NCBI GenBank assembly: GCA_002425245.1
Contig: DILW01000025.1
Location: forward strand, 1-22,065
DNA: 22,065 nt
DNA from: Betaproteobacteria bacterium UBA5582
GTDB lineage: Bacteria; Pseudomonadota; Gammaproteobacteria; Burkholderiales; Rhodocyclaceae
Direction: 5' to 3'
Position numbers and translations under genes: made by a program. The notes under the pieces were generated by a model. The model was not told where the DNA came from. It saw only the letters and a list, made by a program, of their open reading frames with translations, and did not search any database. Below, in pieces: positions 6,022 through 14,404 of the stretch (positions are counted from its first letter, which is position 1; each line of letters starts with the position of its first letter).

Positions 6022-8060
6022 CAACGCTCATCCCTTCCGCCCGGACGGCGGATACGCTCAAGAAACTCCGCCGCCTGCGGTGTCGGCCGGGTCATCAGGC
6101 TGACCGCAACATTGGTCGCAAAGCCGGCGACGATGCCGAACACCCCAGCCGAGGTCGATTGCAGATGGAACCAGGGGTCGAGTGTACCGTCGGCAAAGCC
6201 CAGCCAGGAATAGCCGCCGAATTCCAGGCGCAGGATGTAATAAATGGTCAGCACCAGGCCGACGACCATGCCGGCAATGGCCCCGGCACGAGTGGCACGC
6301 GCCCAGAATATGCCCAGCACCAGCGCCGGGAAGAAGGCTGCCCCGGCAATCGAGAAAGCCCAGGCCACCATCGACAGGATGGTGCCGGGTTTCTGTGCCG
6401 CCACCGTCGCCGCCAGTACGGCGACGACCAGCAGCAGCGACTTGGCGATCACCAAACGGAACTGGGTCGAGGACTGCGGCCGGAAAATCCGGTAATAGAC
6501 GTCGTGCGACAAGGCGCTGGTGATCGTCAGCAACAGGCCGTCGGCGGTGGACAGGGCTGCCGCCAGCGCCCCGGCAGCCACCAGGCCGGAAACGACATAG
6601 GGCATGCCGGCGATTTCCGGCGTTGCCAGGACGATCACGTCGGGGTTGAGCGACAACTCGGCAAACTGCAGGATGCCGTCGCCGTTGATGTCCTCGATCG
6701 ACACCAGCCCGACCTTGGCCCAGGCGGCAACCCAACCGGGCAGTTTGGCGATGGGGATGCCAGCCAGGTGGGAAAGCACCTCGAACTTGGCAAACACCGC
6801 GTAGGCCGGCGCGGTAACGTACAGGATGCTGATGAACAGCAGCGACCAGAATACCGACTGGCGTGCCTGGGCAACCGTCGGCGTGGTGTAATAGCGCATC
6901 AGCACATGCGGCAGCGCCGCCGTACCCACGGTCAGGCAGAAGATCAGGGCCAGGAAATTGATCCGCTGGGCGTCGCGCTCCTCCTGAGTGGCTCCCGGGA
7001 AAGCTTCGGCGTGGCGCTGTGGCGGCTGACTGCGCTCAACCGCCTGGTACATCTCCTTTTCCCAGCGTTCGCGTGCCTGCACCGGGTCATGCGGCAACTC
7101 GCGCCGTTCGCGTTCGAGGCGGACGATTTCGCGCATCTGCACGTCGGAGGATTTCAACTCATTGATCTGGATCGACAGCCGCTCCCGCTCCTGGGTCAGC
7201 GAGTGGGGTAATTGCATGATCTTCTGCGCGTACAGGTCGGCCCGTTCGCGGTAGAGATCGCGCACCTCAAGTTCGCTGGGCGAATCGAACAGCGAATCCT
7301 CAAGCTTGCTGACTTCGGACAACACCTGACCATAGACCATCTGCGGTACCGGATTGCCGGTGACGTTATAGGAAAGCAGGGCCACCGGGGTGATGTAGGC
7401 AACAATCAGGATCAGGTACTGCGCCACCTGTGTCCAGGTCACTGCCCGCATGCCGCCGAGGAAGGAACAGACCAGGATGCCGGCGAGGCCGACGAAAACC
7501 CCGACTTCGAACTGCAGGCTGACGAAGCGGCTGGTGATCACGCCCACCCCGTAGATCTGGGCAACGACATAGACAAAGGAAGCCAGGATGGCAGCAAACA
7601 CCGCAATCAAGCGGATGGTATTGCCACCATAGCGGGCGCTGAGAAAATCCGGAATCGTGTATTGCCCGAAGCGGCGCAGGTAAGGTGCCAGCAGCAGGGC
7701 CACCAGAACGAAACCGCCGGTCCAGCCGATCACGTAAGCCAGGCCCTGAAAACCCTGCAGGTAAAGGGTGCCGGCCAGGCCCATGAAGGAGGCGGCGCTC
7801 ATCCAGTCGGCACCGGTAGCCATGCCGTTGAAGAAAGCCGGTACCCGGCGACCGGCGACGTAGTACTCGGAAACGTCCGTGGTCCGGCTGAACACACCGA
7901 TGACCGCGTACATTGACACGGTAAACACCAGGAAGGCGTAGCCGACCCAGCGTGGCGGCATGCCGCCACGTTCCAGCAGCGCGAGGATGAGCACGAACAC
8001 AACGAAAACTACCGTGTAATACAGGTAGTAGCGTTGCAGACGGGTCAGCGAAGCGAGCAT
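6021..8060 (-). CDS. VC_2705-type sodium:solute symporter (acetate/short-carboxylate uptake)
   Basis: This 679-aa SLC5 (SSF) symporter shows the family core: SEYYVAGRRVPAFFNGMATGADWMSAAS near residue 65, the RRFGQYTIPDFLSARYG motif, and AAALSTADGLLLTITSALSHD near 500. The nearest relatives are ActP-like VC_2705 symporters that pair with DUF4212. Two insertions mark this branch. One is a ~125-residue charged, coiled-coil-rich segment (about 240-365) between membrane helices. The other is a canonical EF-hand-like loop, DINGDGILQFAE, at residues 457-468. Co-localisation with acs and a CrbS-type sensor makes acetate or a related carboxylate the likely substrate (inference). The start ATG lies 13 bp after the preceding stop, with a weak GGGC ribosome site. 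Confidence 0.88.
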   Translation of the reverse strand: MLASLTRLQRYYLYYTVVFVVFVLILALLERGGMPPRWVGYAFLVFTVSMYAVIGVFSRTTDVSEYYVAGRRVPAFFNGMATGADWMSAASFMGLAGTLYLQGFQGLAYVIGWTGGFVLVALLLAPYLRRFGQYTIPDFLSARYGGNTIRLIAVFAAILASFVYVVAQIYGVGVITSRFVSLQFEVGVFVGLAGILVCSFLGGMRAVTWTQVAQYLILIVAYITPVALLSYNVTGNPVPQMVYGQVLSEVSKLEDSLFDSPSELEVRDLYRERADLYAQKIMQLPHSLTQERERLSIQINELKSSDVQMREIVRLERERRELPHDPVQARERWEKEMYQAVERSQPPQRHAEAFPGATQEERDAQRINFLALIFCLTVGTAALPHVLMRYYTTPTVAQARQSVFWSLLFISILYVTAPAYAVFAKFEVLSHLAGIPIAKLPGWVAAWAKVGLVSIEDINGDGILQFAELSLNPDVIVLATPEIAGMPYVVSGLVAAGALAAALSTADGLLLTITSALSHDVYYRIFRPQSSTQFRLVIAKSLLLVVAVLAATVAAQKPGTILSMVAWAFSIAGAAFFPALVLGIFWARATRAGAIAGMVVGLVLTIYYILRLEFGGYSWLGFADGTLDPWFHLQSTSAGVFGIVAGFATNVAVSLMTRPTPQAAEFLERIRRPGGRDER

Positions 8061-8073
8061 GCCCGATTCTGAA

Positions 8074-8733
8074 TCAGTGGGTACGACGCAGGTGGCTGCT
8101 TGCCTTCGATTCCCCGATCAGCGCTTCGACGCCATCGACCCCCTTGGCGTGCGCTCTGACCATCAGCATCTGCAGCAAACGGGCGAGCATCAGGTTGTTC
8201 TCGCTCGGGCTGCGCCGTCCTTCGCCAACATCGAGGCCGAAAGCAGTCAGCCAGTCGTCGAGTGGCATGGGTTTGTGGCTTATCTCATCGAACATCGCCG
8301 GCAGTAGCCAGGCCAGATCCACCCAGCGCGCGGCAAACGCGATCCCCAGACGCTTCTTGAGCAGGTTCTGGAGAAAGGCGCTGACGTAGGCGACGTGATA
8401 GGCCACCAGCGGCGATTTGCCGATGAAACGGAGAAAAGCCGCCAACTGGCGGGCCTGGATCGCCTCATCGGCGCTCGTCAGGTCAACGTAGACGCTCTGT
8501 TCGGGGGAAACGATGCCCTGGTGCACCACGGTCGCCGCAATACCGGTCAGGCTGTTGCTGGCCGGATCGAGTCCGTCGCTGGCGATGTCGACGACCACGT
8601 AGCGGGTCAGGAAATGCGACGATTCCAGGCTGGCCGTTTCCTGTGCCAGCCAGGCCGATACCGCTGACTTGACGTCGGGCGGGAGGTTTTCGTTCAAGCC
8701 GTCGCCAAACAGGAATTTCTTGATGCCGAACAT
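8074..8733 (-). CDS. DEDDh exonuclease-fold protein with lost catalytic residues
   Basis: This 219-aa protein has the RNase H-like 3'-5' exonuclease fold of DnaQ/RNase T. YVVVDIASDGLDP at 45-57 corresponds to the ExoI motif 'vvvDxETtGL'; the first Asp is kept (D49) but the Glu is A51. LVAYHVAYVSAFLQ at 109-122 corresponds to ExoII 'hNaxFDxxFL', with Asp replaced by V117. RRSPSENNLMLARLL at 173-187 corresponds to ExoIII 'HxAxxDAxxta', with His replaced by R174 and Asp by N179. Four of five catalytic positions are gone, so nuclease activity is improbable; a binding or regulatory role is likely. The gene begins two bases after the stop of the cNMP/CBS/DUF294 gene and probably works with it. Confidence 0.78.
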   Translation of the reverse strand: MFGIKKFLFGDGLNENLPPDVKSAVSAWLAQETASLESSHFLTRYVVVDIASDGLDPASNSLTGIAATVVHQGIVSPEQSVYVDLTSADEAIQARQLAAFLRFIGKSPLVAYHVAYVSAFLQNLLKKRLGIAFAARWVDLAWLLPAMFDEISHKPMPLDDWLTAFGLDVGEGRRSPSENNLMLARLLQMLMVRAHAKGVDGVEALIGESKASSHLRRTH

Positions 8734-8735
8734 GA

Positions 8736-10718
8736 TCAGTTATTCACCTGGTAATCGAGCTTGAGACGGGACTGGATCTTGCGCGCCTGGCGGAAGGATT
8801 CCTTGAGAATGCGCCGGTCGAGTTCGTTGAGCTTGTCCGGGTCGATCAGGTTGTCGCCCTGGCGCCCCGGCTCGCCCTCCAGGTACTGGTGCTGCAGGCG
8901 CAGCAACTGGATGAAGTTGAGGCCATCGAGAACGGCATTGATTTCCTCGCCCTTGATGTTCATCTTCTGTGCCGATAGTTTCAGGCGCTGAATGGTGTTG
9001 GTGCTGTGCACGCCGGCAGCCAGTGCATAGATGCGGGCGACGTCCACGAAAATCCGCGAACCATACTTCTTGAGGTCAATCTTGCCCGGATGGTCGGGCT
9101 CGAGATCGGTGACGAAATCGCGAATCTTGCCCAGCGGTGGACCAACTTCGAGCGCATTACGCGCCATCGCCTGCAGGAAGATCGGTGTCGCCGACGCCTG
9201 CGACAGCAGATGCCGGCGCATGCTGTCGGACAGCTCGCTCTTGCCGTACAAGGGCCGGAAGTCGAAGAAAATCGTCGCATTGAGCAACGCTACCGGTTCC
9301 GGGGTACGAATCCACTTGCTGAACTGCGCCCGCCATTCATCCAGGGTCAGACACCATTGCGGGTTGCTGGCCATGATGTTGCCCTTGCACAGCGGGAAAC
9401 CGACCTGATCGAGATCCTTGTTGGTGTCCAGGGCGAAGGCCAGGAAACGCTGCTTGAGCGCCTCCTTGTCGTCGCCTTCCGGTACCGTGTAGACGATCCC
9501 GTTATCCTGATCAGTGCTGAATGTCTGCTCGTCGCGGCCTTCCGAACCGAAGGCCAGCCAGCACCAGTCGATGCCGGCAAAGTCGTGCCGGTCCAGGTTG
9601 AGCTGGATGACGCGCCGGGTCAAAGCGTCGTTGAGCGCCGAGATGAACTGCGTCAGTTGCTCGGCGCCGATGCCCTGGGCCAACATGTTGAACGACAACT
9701 GGCGTACGTCGGCCGCCGAGGCCTTGAGTGCTTCGACGCTGGGTGCCGACTCGATGGCCTGGCGGATCTGGCGCAGGCCGACGCGCTGCAGGGCGAACAG
9801 GTCGCGCTCCGAAACCACGCCACTGAGGCAGCCGGCGTGATCGGTGACCAGTACATGGCGGATGCCGTGCGTGGCCATCGCCAGCATCGCATCGTAGGCC
9901 GTGGCGTGTTCGTTGAGGGTGAACGGCGACGCCGACATCGCCTGGCTGATCGGCGCAGTCAGCGGCAGATCGGCAAGCACGACGCGATCGAGCAGGTCGC
10001 TGCGGGTGAAGATGCCAACCGGCTTCTTGGCCGCGTCAGCCACCACCATCGAACCGATGCCCAATTGCGACATCGCCTCCAGTGCCGCCCGCAGCGGCGT
10101 GTCCGGCAGCACCGAGACGGGATTGCGGGCGCCGATACCGGCCAGTGGCGAGTTGAGTGTCTGCTGCTCGCTCGCCTTCTGCGCGAACTGCGCCTGCAAC
10201 TGCCGGCGCGACTGGTCGAGCAGGCTGGCGATGTACTGGGTGCAGAACAGGTTGAACTCGGGGCTGGTGGCCATCAAGGTCAGGTAGTGCTCGGCCGGCA
10301 GCTGGTAGCAGAAGCTGTCCTCGACCGCCGTGTAGATGTTGGTCGACGGCCGGCCGGCGGTCACTGCGCCAATCGGAAAACATTCGCCGACGCCAAGGCT
10401 GAGGATGGAATACTCGGTCACCGTCACTTCGCCGGCCTGGCGCGCCTGCACCTTGCCGGATTCGATCAGGTAGAAGAAGCGGACGTTGCCGGACTCCGGC
10501 CCAACGATCACGCTACCCGCAGGATAGAAAGCGATATGTGCCTTCTCGGCAAACAGTTGCAGGGCCGTCGGCGCCATCTTGTTGAACGGTGCATGCCGGG
10601 CCAGGAAAGCCTGCGTGTTGCCGGCGGCCCGCCGTTGCCCTTCCTGACGCAGCATCGATTCGACCTGCTCGACATCCATCCCCGCCTCCGCTGCGTGCAT
10701 TTCTTGTTGTGTACTCAC
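8736..10718 (-). CDS. cNMP-binding / CBS / DUF294 nucleotidyltransferase-like signalling protein
   Basis: This 660-aa protein has three parts. A cyclic-nucleotide-binding-like domain (~45-150) includes YPAGSVIVGPESGN and FFYLIESGKVQ. A CBS pair (~197-310) follows, with PVGIFTRSDLLDRVV and GVVSERDLFAL. A GlnD-like DUF294 nucleotidyltransferase comes next, with FGSEGRDEQTFSTDQDNG at 390-407 (GS 391-392, D403 and D405), FFDFRPLYG, and the DUF294 C-terminal helical domain ending RQARKIQSRLKLDY. The metal and nucleotide motif is intact. The frame is open back to 10799, overlapping the upstream gene. I choose GTG 10716-10718 because GAAAGG sits six bases before it and it clears the upstream stop. 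Such proteins accompany SLC5 transporters and exonucleases; target unknown. Confidence 0.85.
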   Translation of the reverse strand: MSTQQEMHAAEAGMDVEQVESMLRQEGQRRAAGNTQAFLARHAPFNKMAPTALQLFAEKAHIAFYPAGSVIVGPESGNVRFFYLIESGKVQARQAGEVTVTEYSILSLGVGECFPIGAVTAGRPSTNIYTAVEDSFCYQLPAEHYLTLMATSPEFNLFCTQYIASLLDQSRRQLQAQFAQKASEQQTLNSPLAGIGARNPVSVLPDTPLRAALEAMSQLGIGSMVVADAAKKPVGIFTRSDLLDRVVLADLPLTAPISQAMSASPFTLNEHATAYDAMLAMATHGIRHVLVTDHAGCLSGVVSERDLFALQRVGLRQIRQAIESAPSVEALKASAADVRQLSFNMLAQGIGAEQLTQFISALNDALTRRVIQLNLDRHDFAGIDWCWLAFGSEGRDEQTFSTDQDNGIVYTVPEGDDKEALKQRFLAFALDTNKDLDQVGFPLCKGNIMASNPQWCLTLDEWRAQFSKWIRTPEPVALLNATIFFDFRPLYGKSELSDSMRRHLLSQASATPIFLQAMARNALEVGPPLGKIRDFVTDLEPDHPGKIDLKKYGSRIFVDVARIYALAAGVHSTNTIQRLKLSAQKMNIKGEEINAVLDGLNFIQLLRLQHQYLEGEPGRQGDNLIDPDKLNELDRRILKESFRQARKIQSRLKLDYQVNN

Positions 10719-10741
10719 GACCGACCTTTCGAATTTAGCAT

Positions 10742-11794
10742 TCAAAGACAATAGTTTAACTTGAGCCGTTGCTGCAGGCGCCGGGCCTGGCGCAGGCACT
10801 CCCTGAGCAGTGCACGATCCAGCTCATGCAACTCGACCGGCTTGAACGCCGCTGGCTCGCCGCCGCCTGCTGTGTCGGCCTGAAGTTCGAGACGCAGGCG
10901 CAGCAGATGCGAAAGCGCCGCCTGGGCGGCAGCGATCTCCCGTGGCTGCATGCCGGCCGCCGGCCCCGCCTCGCGCAGGCGGGCAAAACTGTTGACTGCC
11001 GGCGTCGCCACCGCCAGGGCGAGGATGCGGGCAACATCGACGAAGATGCGGCTACCGAATTTCTTCAGATCGATGGCTTCATCGTCATCCACCGCAACAT
11101 CACCGAGAAAGCCGAGCGGCGGATGGACCTGCAGGGCGTTCGCCGCCATCAGGTGGAGGAAGGCCGGCGTATCGCTGGTCAGGCGACCGATCAGGCTGCG
11201 CAGCCCCTGCCCCAGCGTCAGGCTGCCGTAGAGCGGACGCAGATCGAAGAAGATGGTGGCGTTGAGCAGCGCTGTCGGGTCGGGACAGCGCACCCAGTCA
11301 ATGAAACGTTCGCGCCATTCATCCGCCGACAGGCACCACTGCGGATTGCCGGCCATGATGTTGCCGGGACACAGACTGAAACCGCAGGCCGCCAGCTGCT
11401 GGTTGGCCTCCTGGGCAAAAGGCAGGAACAACTGACGCAGCGCCTCTGCTTCGCCGGCACTGCAGGCGGAAAAGACCAGACCATTGTCCTGGTCGCTGAC
11501 CAGGGTCTGCTCGTCGCGCCCCTCGGAACCCATGGCCAGCCAGCACCAGTCGACCGGCGGCAGGCGGTGACGACGGGCGACCAGAGCGAGAACACGGGCC
11601 GTAAGTTTGTCGTTGAGCCGTGAGATCAGTGCGCAGACACCCTCGCCAACCAGACCCGATGCCGGCAATCGCAATTGCACGGCACGCAGTCGCCCGGCCA
11701 GTTCGGCCAGACTACCGAGATCGTCCAGCCTGGCCAGCTCGCTCTTCAGCGCGAGCAGCTCGGCAGTCGGCAGGTCCGGTAGCAATTCGTCCAT
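10742..11794 (-). CDS. DUF294 nucleotidyltransferase-like protein lacking sensory domains
   Basis: This 350-aa paralogue of the neighbouring protein covers only its nucleotidyltransferase and C-terminal parts. It shares PVDWCWLAMGSEGRDEQT at 80-97, SDQDNGLVF (D101, D103), CPGNIMAGNPQWCLS, NATIFFDLRPLYGSLTL, DLKKFGSRIFVDVARI and an end RQARRLQQRLKLNY. The ~90 N-terminal residues are a helical region without cNMP or CBS signatures. The catalytic GS and DxD motif is intact. The ATG at 11792-11794 lies one base after the exonuclease-fusion stop, so translation is coupled; a longer frame to 11875 would overlap that gene and is not needed. Because it lacks ligand-binding domains, its activity may be controlled by the upstream sensor fusion (inference). 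Confidence 0.83.
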   Translation of the reverse strand: MDELLPDLPTAELLALKSELARLDDLGSLAELAGRLRAVQLRLPASGLVGEGVCALISRLNDKLTARVLALVARRHRLPPVDWCWLAMGSEGRDEQTLVSDQDNGLVFSACSAGEAEALRQLFLPFAQEANQQLAACGFSLCPGNIMAGNPQWCLSADEWRERFIDWVRCPDPTALLNATIFFDLRPLYGSLTLGQGLRSLIGRLTSDTPAFLHLMAANALQVHPPLGFLGDVAVDDDEAIDLKKFGSRIFVDVARILALAVATPAVNSFARLREAGPAAGMQPREIAAAQAALSHLLRLRLELQADTAGGGEPAAFKPVELHELDRALLRECLRQARRLQQRLKLNYCL

Positions 11795-11795
11795 G

Positions 11796-13955
11796 TCAGT
11801 ACTTGATGCGAGAGAAATAGGTCTTTTCCGATGCCTCCAAGGCCTGCCTGACGGTGACGATGCCTTTTTCCTCAAGCAGCGGCAGCAGTCTCAGGAAGAC
11901 CTCGCCGGTGGCGATGGCGTCTTCCAGCGCGTTATGCCGCTTGCCGATGAAAATACCCAGGCGCTCCAGGATGGCATCGAGCTTGTGCGACTCCTGATTG
12001 GGATGAACGACCGCCGACAGCAGCAGGGTGTCGAGCACCGGCTGGGTGAAGCGCAGACCGGTACGCTCTTCCTTGAGCTGCAGGAAACGCATGTCGAAAG
12101 CGGCATTGTGCGCAATCAGCACGGTTTCCTCGCAGAAGGCATGGAAACCGGGCATGACGACATCGATGTTGGGTTGACCGCGAACCATGTCCTCGGTGAT
12201 GCCGTGAATGGGGATCGACTCCGGCTTGAGCGGCCGCTCTGGGTCGACCAACTGGTTGAATACCTCCTGCTTGAGCAGGCGGTTGTTGACGATGCGGGCG
12301 GCGCCGATCTGGATGATCTCGTCACCGTTGGACGGCTCCAGGCCGGTGGTTTCGGTATCGAAAACGGTATAGGTCAGTTCGGAAAGCTTGCGGTCGAGGT
12401 CGATCGATTTGTCCTCGAACTTGAACAGGTCGAAGTCGTAATACTCCGGCCGGCCGGTACTGCGCCGCTGTTCGTCGAGGAGTTCCTTCTCGGGCACCGC
12501 CAGCGGCAGCACGAAGCGGAAGAAGGCACGGTGGGCAGCCTTCTCGCGCTGGTACCAGATTTCACCGCCATGCCGGTCGACCACATCGCGCAGCGACAGC
12601 GACGAGGTCTCACCCAGCGCCTGCATGACTTCCATTTCCCAAGTGTAGAAGGTCTCGGAGGAAATCGCCTGGCCAACCCAGATGATGTCGAGATAGGCGA
12701 GCTTGCCTTCGCTGGCGGTACGGAAGCGCAGATCGCGGATCTGGTAGTGATCCTGCAACCGCTCGGCGACGAAAACCAGGGCGAACACCAGCGAGAAGCT
12801 GTCGGCCTTGATCCACAGGCTCTCGTCGACCTCCTCGGTCTTGGTCGGCAGCTTCAGCTTGTCCTCGATCCGTCGCTGGGCGGCGCTGATGATGTCCATC
12901 GCCAGCACATCCTCAAGCGGCCAGCGGGTCTTCATCGAGTCGGAGAACTCGTGCATGGTTTCGTCGAGGCGCTGACTCATGCGCGAAGCCTCGTCGTCGA
13001 CCACCTTGACGAAGCGTTCGCGCAACTCGGCATCCATTTCCGGATAATCGATCAGGTTGGCCACTGCCGCCCGGATGCTGCCCAGTGCCGCACGGCTGCC
13101 TTCGGTCAGCGAGTGCAGCGCCTGGTCGCGACGTGCCTCTTCCTCCAGGGTGCGGGTGATGTTGTCCACGGTCAGCACGTAGCCGCTCATCTGCGGCTCG
13201 CTCTCCTCAGCGTTTGCGGACAGCACCGGCACCATCTGCACCCGCAGCAACTGGCCACCACGGGTGGTAGTCACGAAATTGGCCATCGCCGACTTTCCGT
13301 TGGCCAGACGCTGGCGGATGATTTCTTGCGAATGCTCGACCTGGTTCTTTTCCAGGATCGAGAAAATCGAACGGCCGAGCCCGATCAGCGCCCCGCCGGC
13401 AACCGTCGTCGGCCCCTGCGACAAGGCCTTGAACTGCAGCCGGGCGCGATTGTTGTAGAGCAGGATGCGACCGTCGAGATTGCACACGACCACCGCCTGG
13501 GCCAGCTCGGACATGAGCGCGGCCAGACGGTTCTTTTCTTCTTCGACCGAGGCATTGGCCTGGGCGATGCGCGCATCGACATCGTCCATCAGCATGTCGC
13601 GCTGCGCCGCCAGATCGTTGGCCGCCTGCGCCAGTTGCTGGACTTCTGGCGGGCCATCGAGTTTGACCCGGAAATTGCGGTTGGCGCCGAGCATCAGGCG
13701 CAACTGCTCGGCCATGCCGAGCAGCCCTTCAACGTACTGTTTGAACAGCTTGTGCAGGACGCCGACACCGATACCGAAACCGAACAAGGTCATCATCGTG
13801 CCGATCGGCAGACGCGACATCAGGAGTTCGAGCAACATCGTGCGTTCGCTCTCCTCCATGCCGGCCCAGACCAGAATCGAAGTAACGACGAAAGGCCCGG
13901 TCATGAGCAGACCGAGGACGACAATGGCAAGCAGAAAGCGGACTTTGGCCTTCAT
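11796..13955 (-). CDS. Membrane PAS pseudo-histidine-kinase fused to an intact DEDDh 3'-5' exonuclease
   Basis: In this 719-aa protein two transmembrane helices (~7-32 and ~48-68) are followed by a HAMP-like/coiled-coil segment and a PAS domain (~150-265, AVVVCNLDGRILLYNNRARLQF). A kinase-like region then follows. At the H-box position EGSRAALGSIR (285-295) aligns with HELRTPLTSIR, so the phospho-acceptor His is Glu285. The ATPase part keeps only VVDRHGGEIWYQ and FFRFVLPLA; N- and DxGxG boxes are not visible. From ~525 a DnaQ-like domain is complete: FDTETTGL (D533, E535), HNAAFD (D621) and HNALEDA (H674, D679). It should be a membrane-anchored, signal-controlled exonuclease. Often annotated simply as polymerase III epsilon subunit, which is misleading here. 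Confidence 0.82.
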   Translation of the reverse strand: MKAKVRFLLAIVVLGLLMTGPFVVTSILVWAGMEESERTMLLELLMSRLPIGTMMTLFGFGIGVGVLHKLFKQYVEGLLGMAEQLRLMLGANRNFRVKLDGPPEVQQLAQAANDLAAQRDMLMDDVDARIAQANASVEEEKNRLAALMSELAQAVVVCNLDGRILLYNNRARLQFKALSQGPTTVAGGALIGLGRSIFSILEKNQVEHSQEIIRQRLANGKSAMANFVTTTRGGQLLRVQMVPVLSANAEESEPQMSGYVLTVDNITRTLEEEARRDQALHSLTEGSRAALGSIRAAVANLIDYPEMDAELRERFVKVVDDEASRMSQRLDETMHEFSDSMKTRWPLEDVLAMDIISAAQRRIEDKLKLPTKTEEVDESLWIKADSFSLVFALVFVAERLQDHYQIRDLRFRTASEGKLAYLDIIWVGQAISSETFYTWEMEVMQALGETSSLSLRDVVDRHGGEIWYQREKAAHRAFFRFVLPLAVPEKELLDEQRRSTGRPEYYDFDLFKFEDKSIDLDRKLSELTYTVFDTETTGLEPSNGDEIIQIGAARIVNNRLLKQEVFNQLVDPERPLKPESIPIHGITEDMVRGQPNIDVVMPGFHAFCEETVLIAHNAAFDMRFLQLKEERTGLRFTQPVLDTLLLSAVVHPNQESHKLDAILERLGIFIGKRHNALEDAIATGEVFLRLLPLLEEKGIVTVRQALEASEKTYFSRIKY

Positions 13956-14014
13956 GATGACAACCCCAGGACAAGTTTACAGGCGCGGACAGGCGCCGGA
14001 AGCAAGGCGAAAAC

Positions 14015-14386
14015 TCAGGCGAGACCGAGCATGTCCTTGACCCGGGCCAGCAGATCCTTGGTCGAGAACGGCTTGGTCACGTAGGCATCGGCGCCGATCG
14101 CCAGACCCTTGGCAACTTCGGTGTCGCGCCCCTTGGCAGTGAGCATGACGATCAGCAAACCAGCCCGTGACGGGTCGGAACGCAAGGCCTCGCAGACTTC
14201 GAAACCGGACTTCCTGGGCATCATCACGTCGAGCAGGATCAGGTCGGGATTGAAACTGGCCACCTGCGCCAGCGCCTCCTCGCCATCGGCAGCAACGGCA
14301 ACCTCGAAGCCCTCCTTCTTGAGCAGGAATTCGAGCGAAATGACGATGTTGGGTTCGTCATCGACAATCAGTATTTTTTTTGACAT
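14015..14386 (-). CDS. Single-domain response regulator (CheY-like receiver)
   Basis: This 123-aa protein is only a receiver domain: acidic pocket D9/D10, phospho-acceptor D53 (LILLDVMMP), T83 (MLTAKG) and K105 (VTKPF). The whole fold is present and no output domain follows. It sits directly after the sensor kinase gene (18-bp gap) with GGGAG nine bases before the ATG, so it is the probable phosphorylation partner of that kinase. CrbS- and CbrA-type kinases elsewhere signal to regulators with DNA-binding domains. Here the signal must pass onward by protein contact, perhaps to the pseudo-kinase fusion or the nucleotidyltransferases encoded next, or to a regulator located elsewhere. Confidence 0.92.
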   Translation of the reverse strand: MSKKILIVDDEPNIVISLEFLLKKEGFEVAVAADGEEALAQVASFNPDLILLDVMMPRKSGFEVCEALRSDPSRAGLLIVMLTAKGRDTEVAKGLAIGADAYVTKPFSTKDLLARVKDMLGLA

Positions 14387-14404
14387 CCGTTTTGTCTCCC
14401 ATCG

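Noticed and set aside
9006..10754. Plus-strand open frame of 582 codons opposite the cNMP/CBS/DUF294 gene
   Set aside because: Same antisense artefact of high GC; no ribosome site and no recognisable family.
11607..14084. Plus-strand open frame of 825 codons opposite the exonuclease fusion
   Set aside because: A shadow of the minus-strand gene: repetitive Gln/His/Arg-rich product with no domain, whereas the minus strand shows PAS and intact DEDDh motifs.
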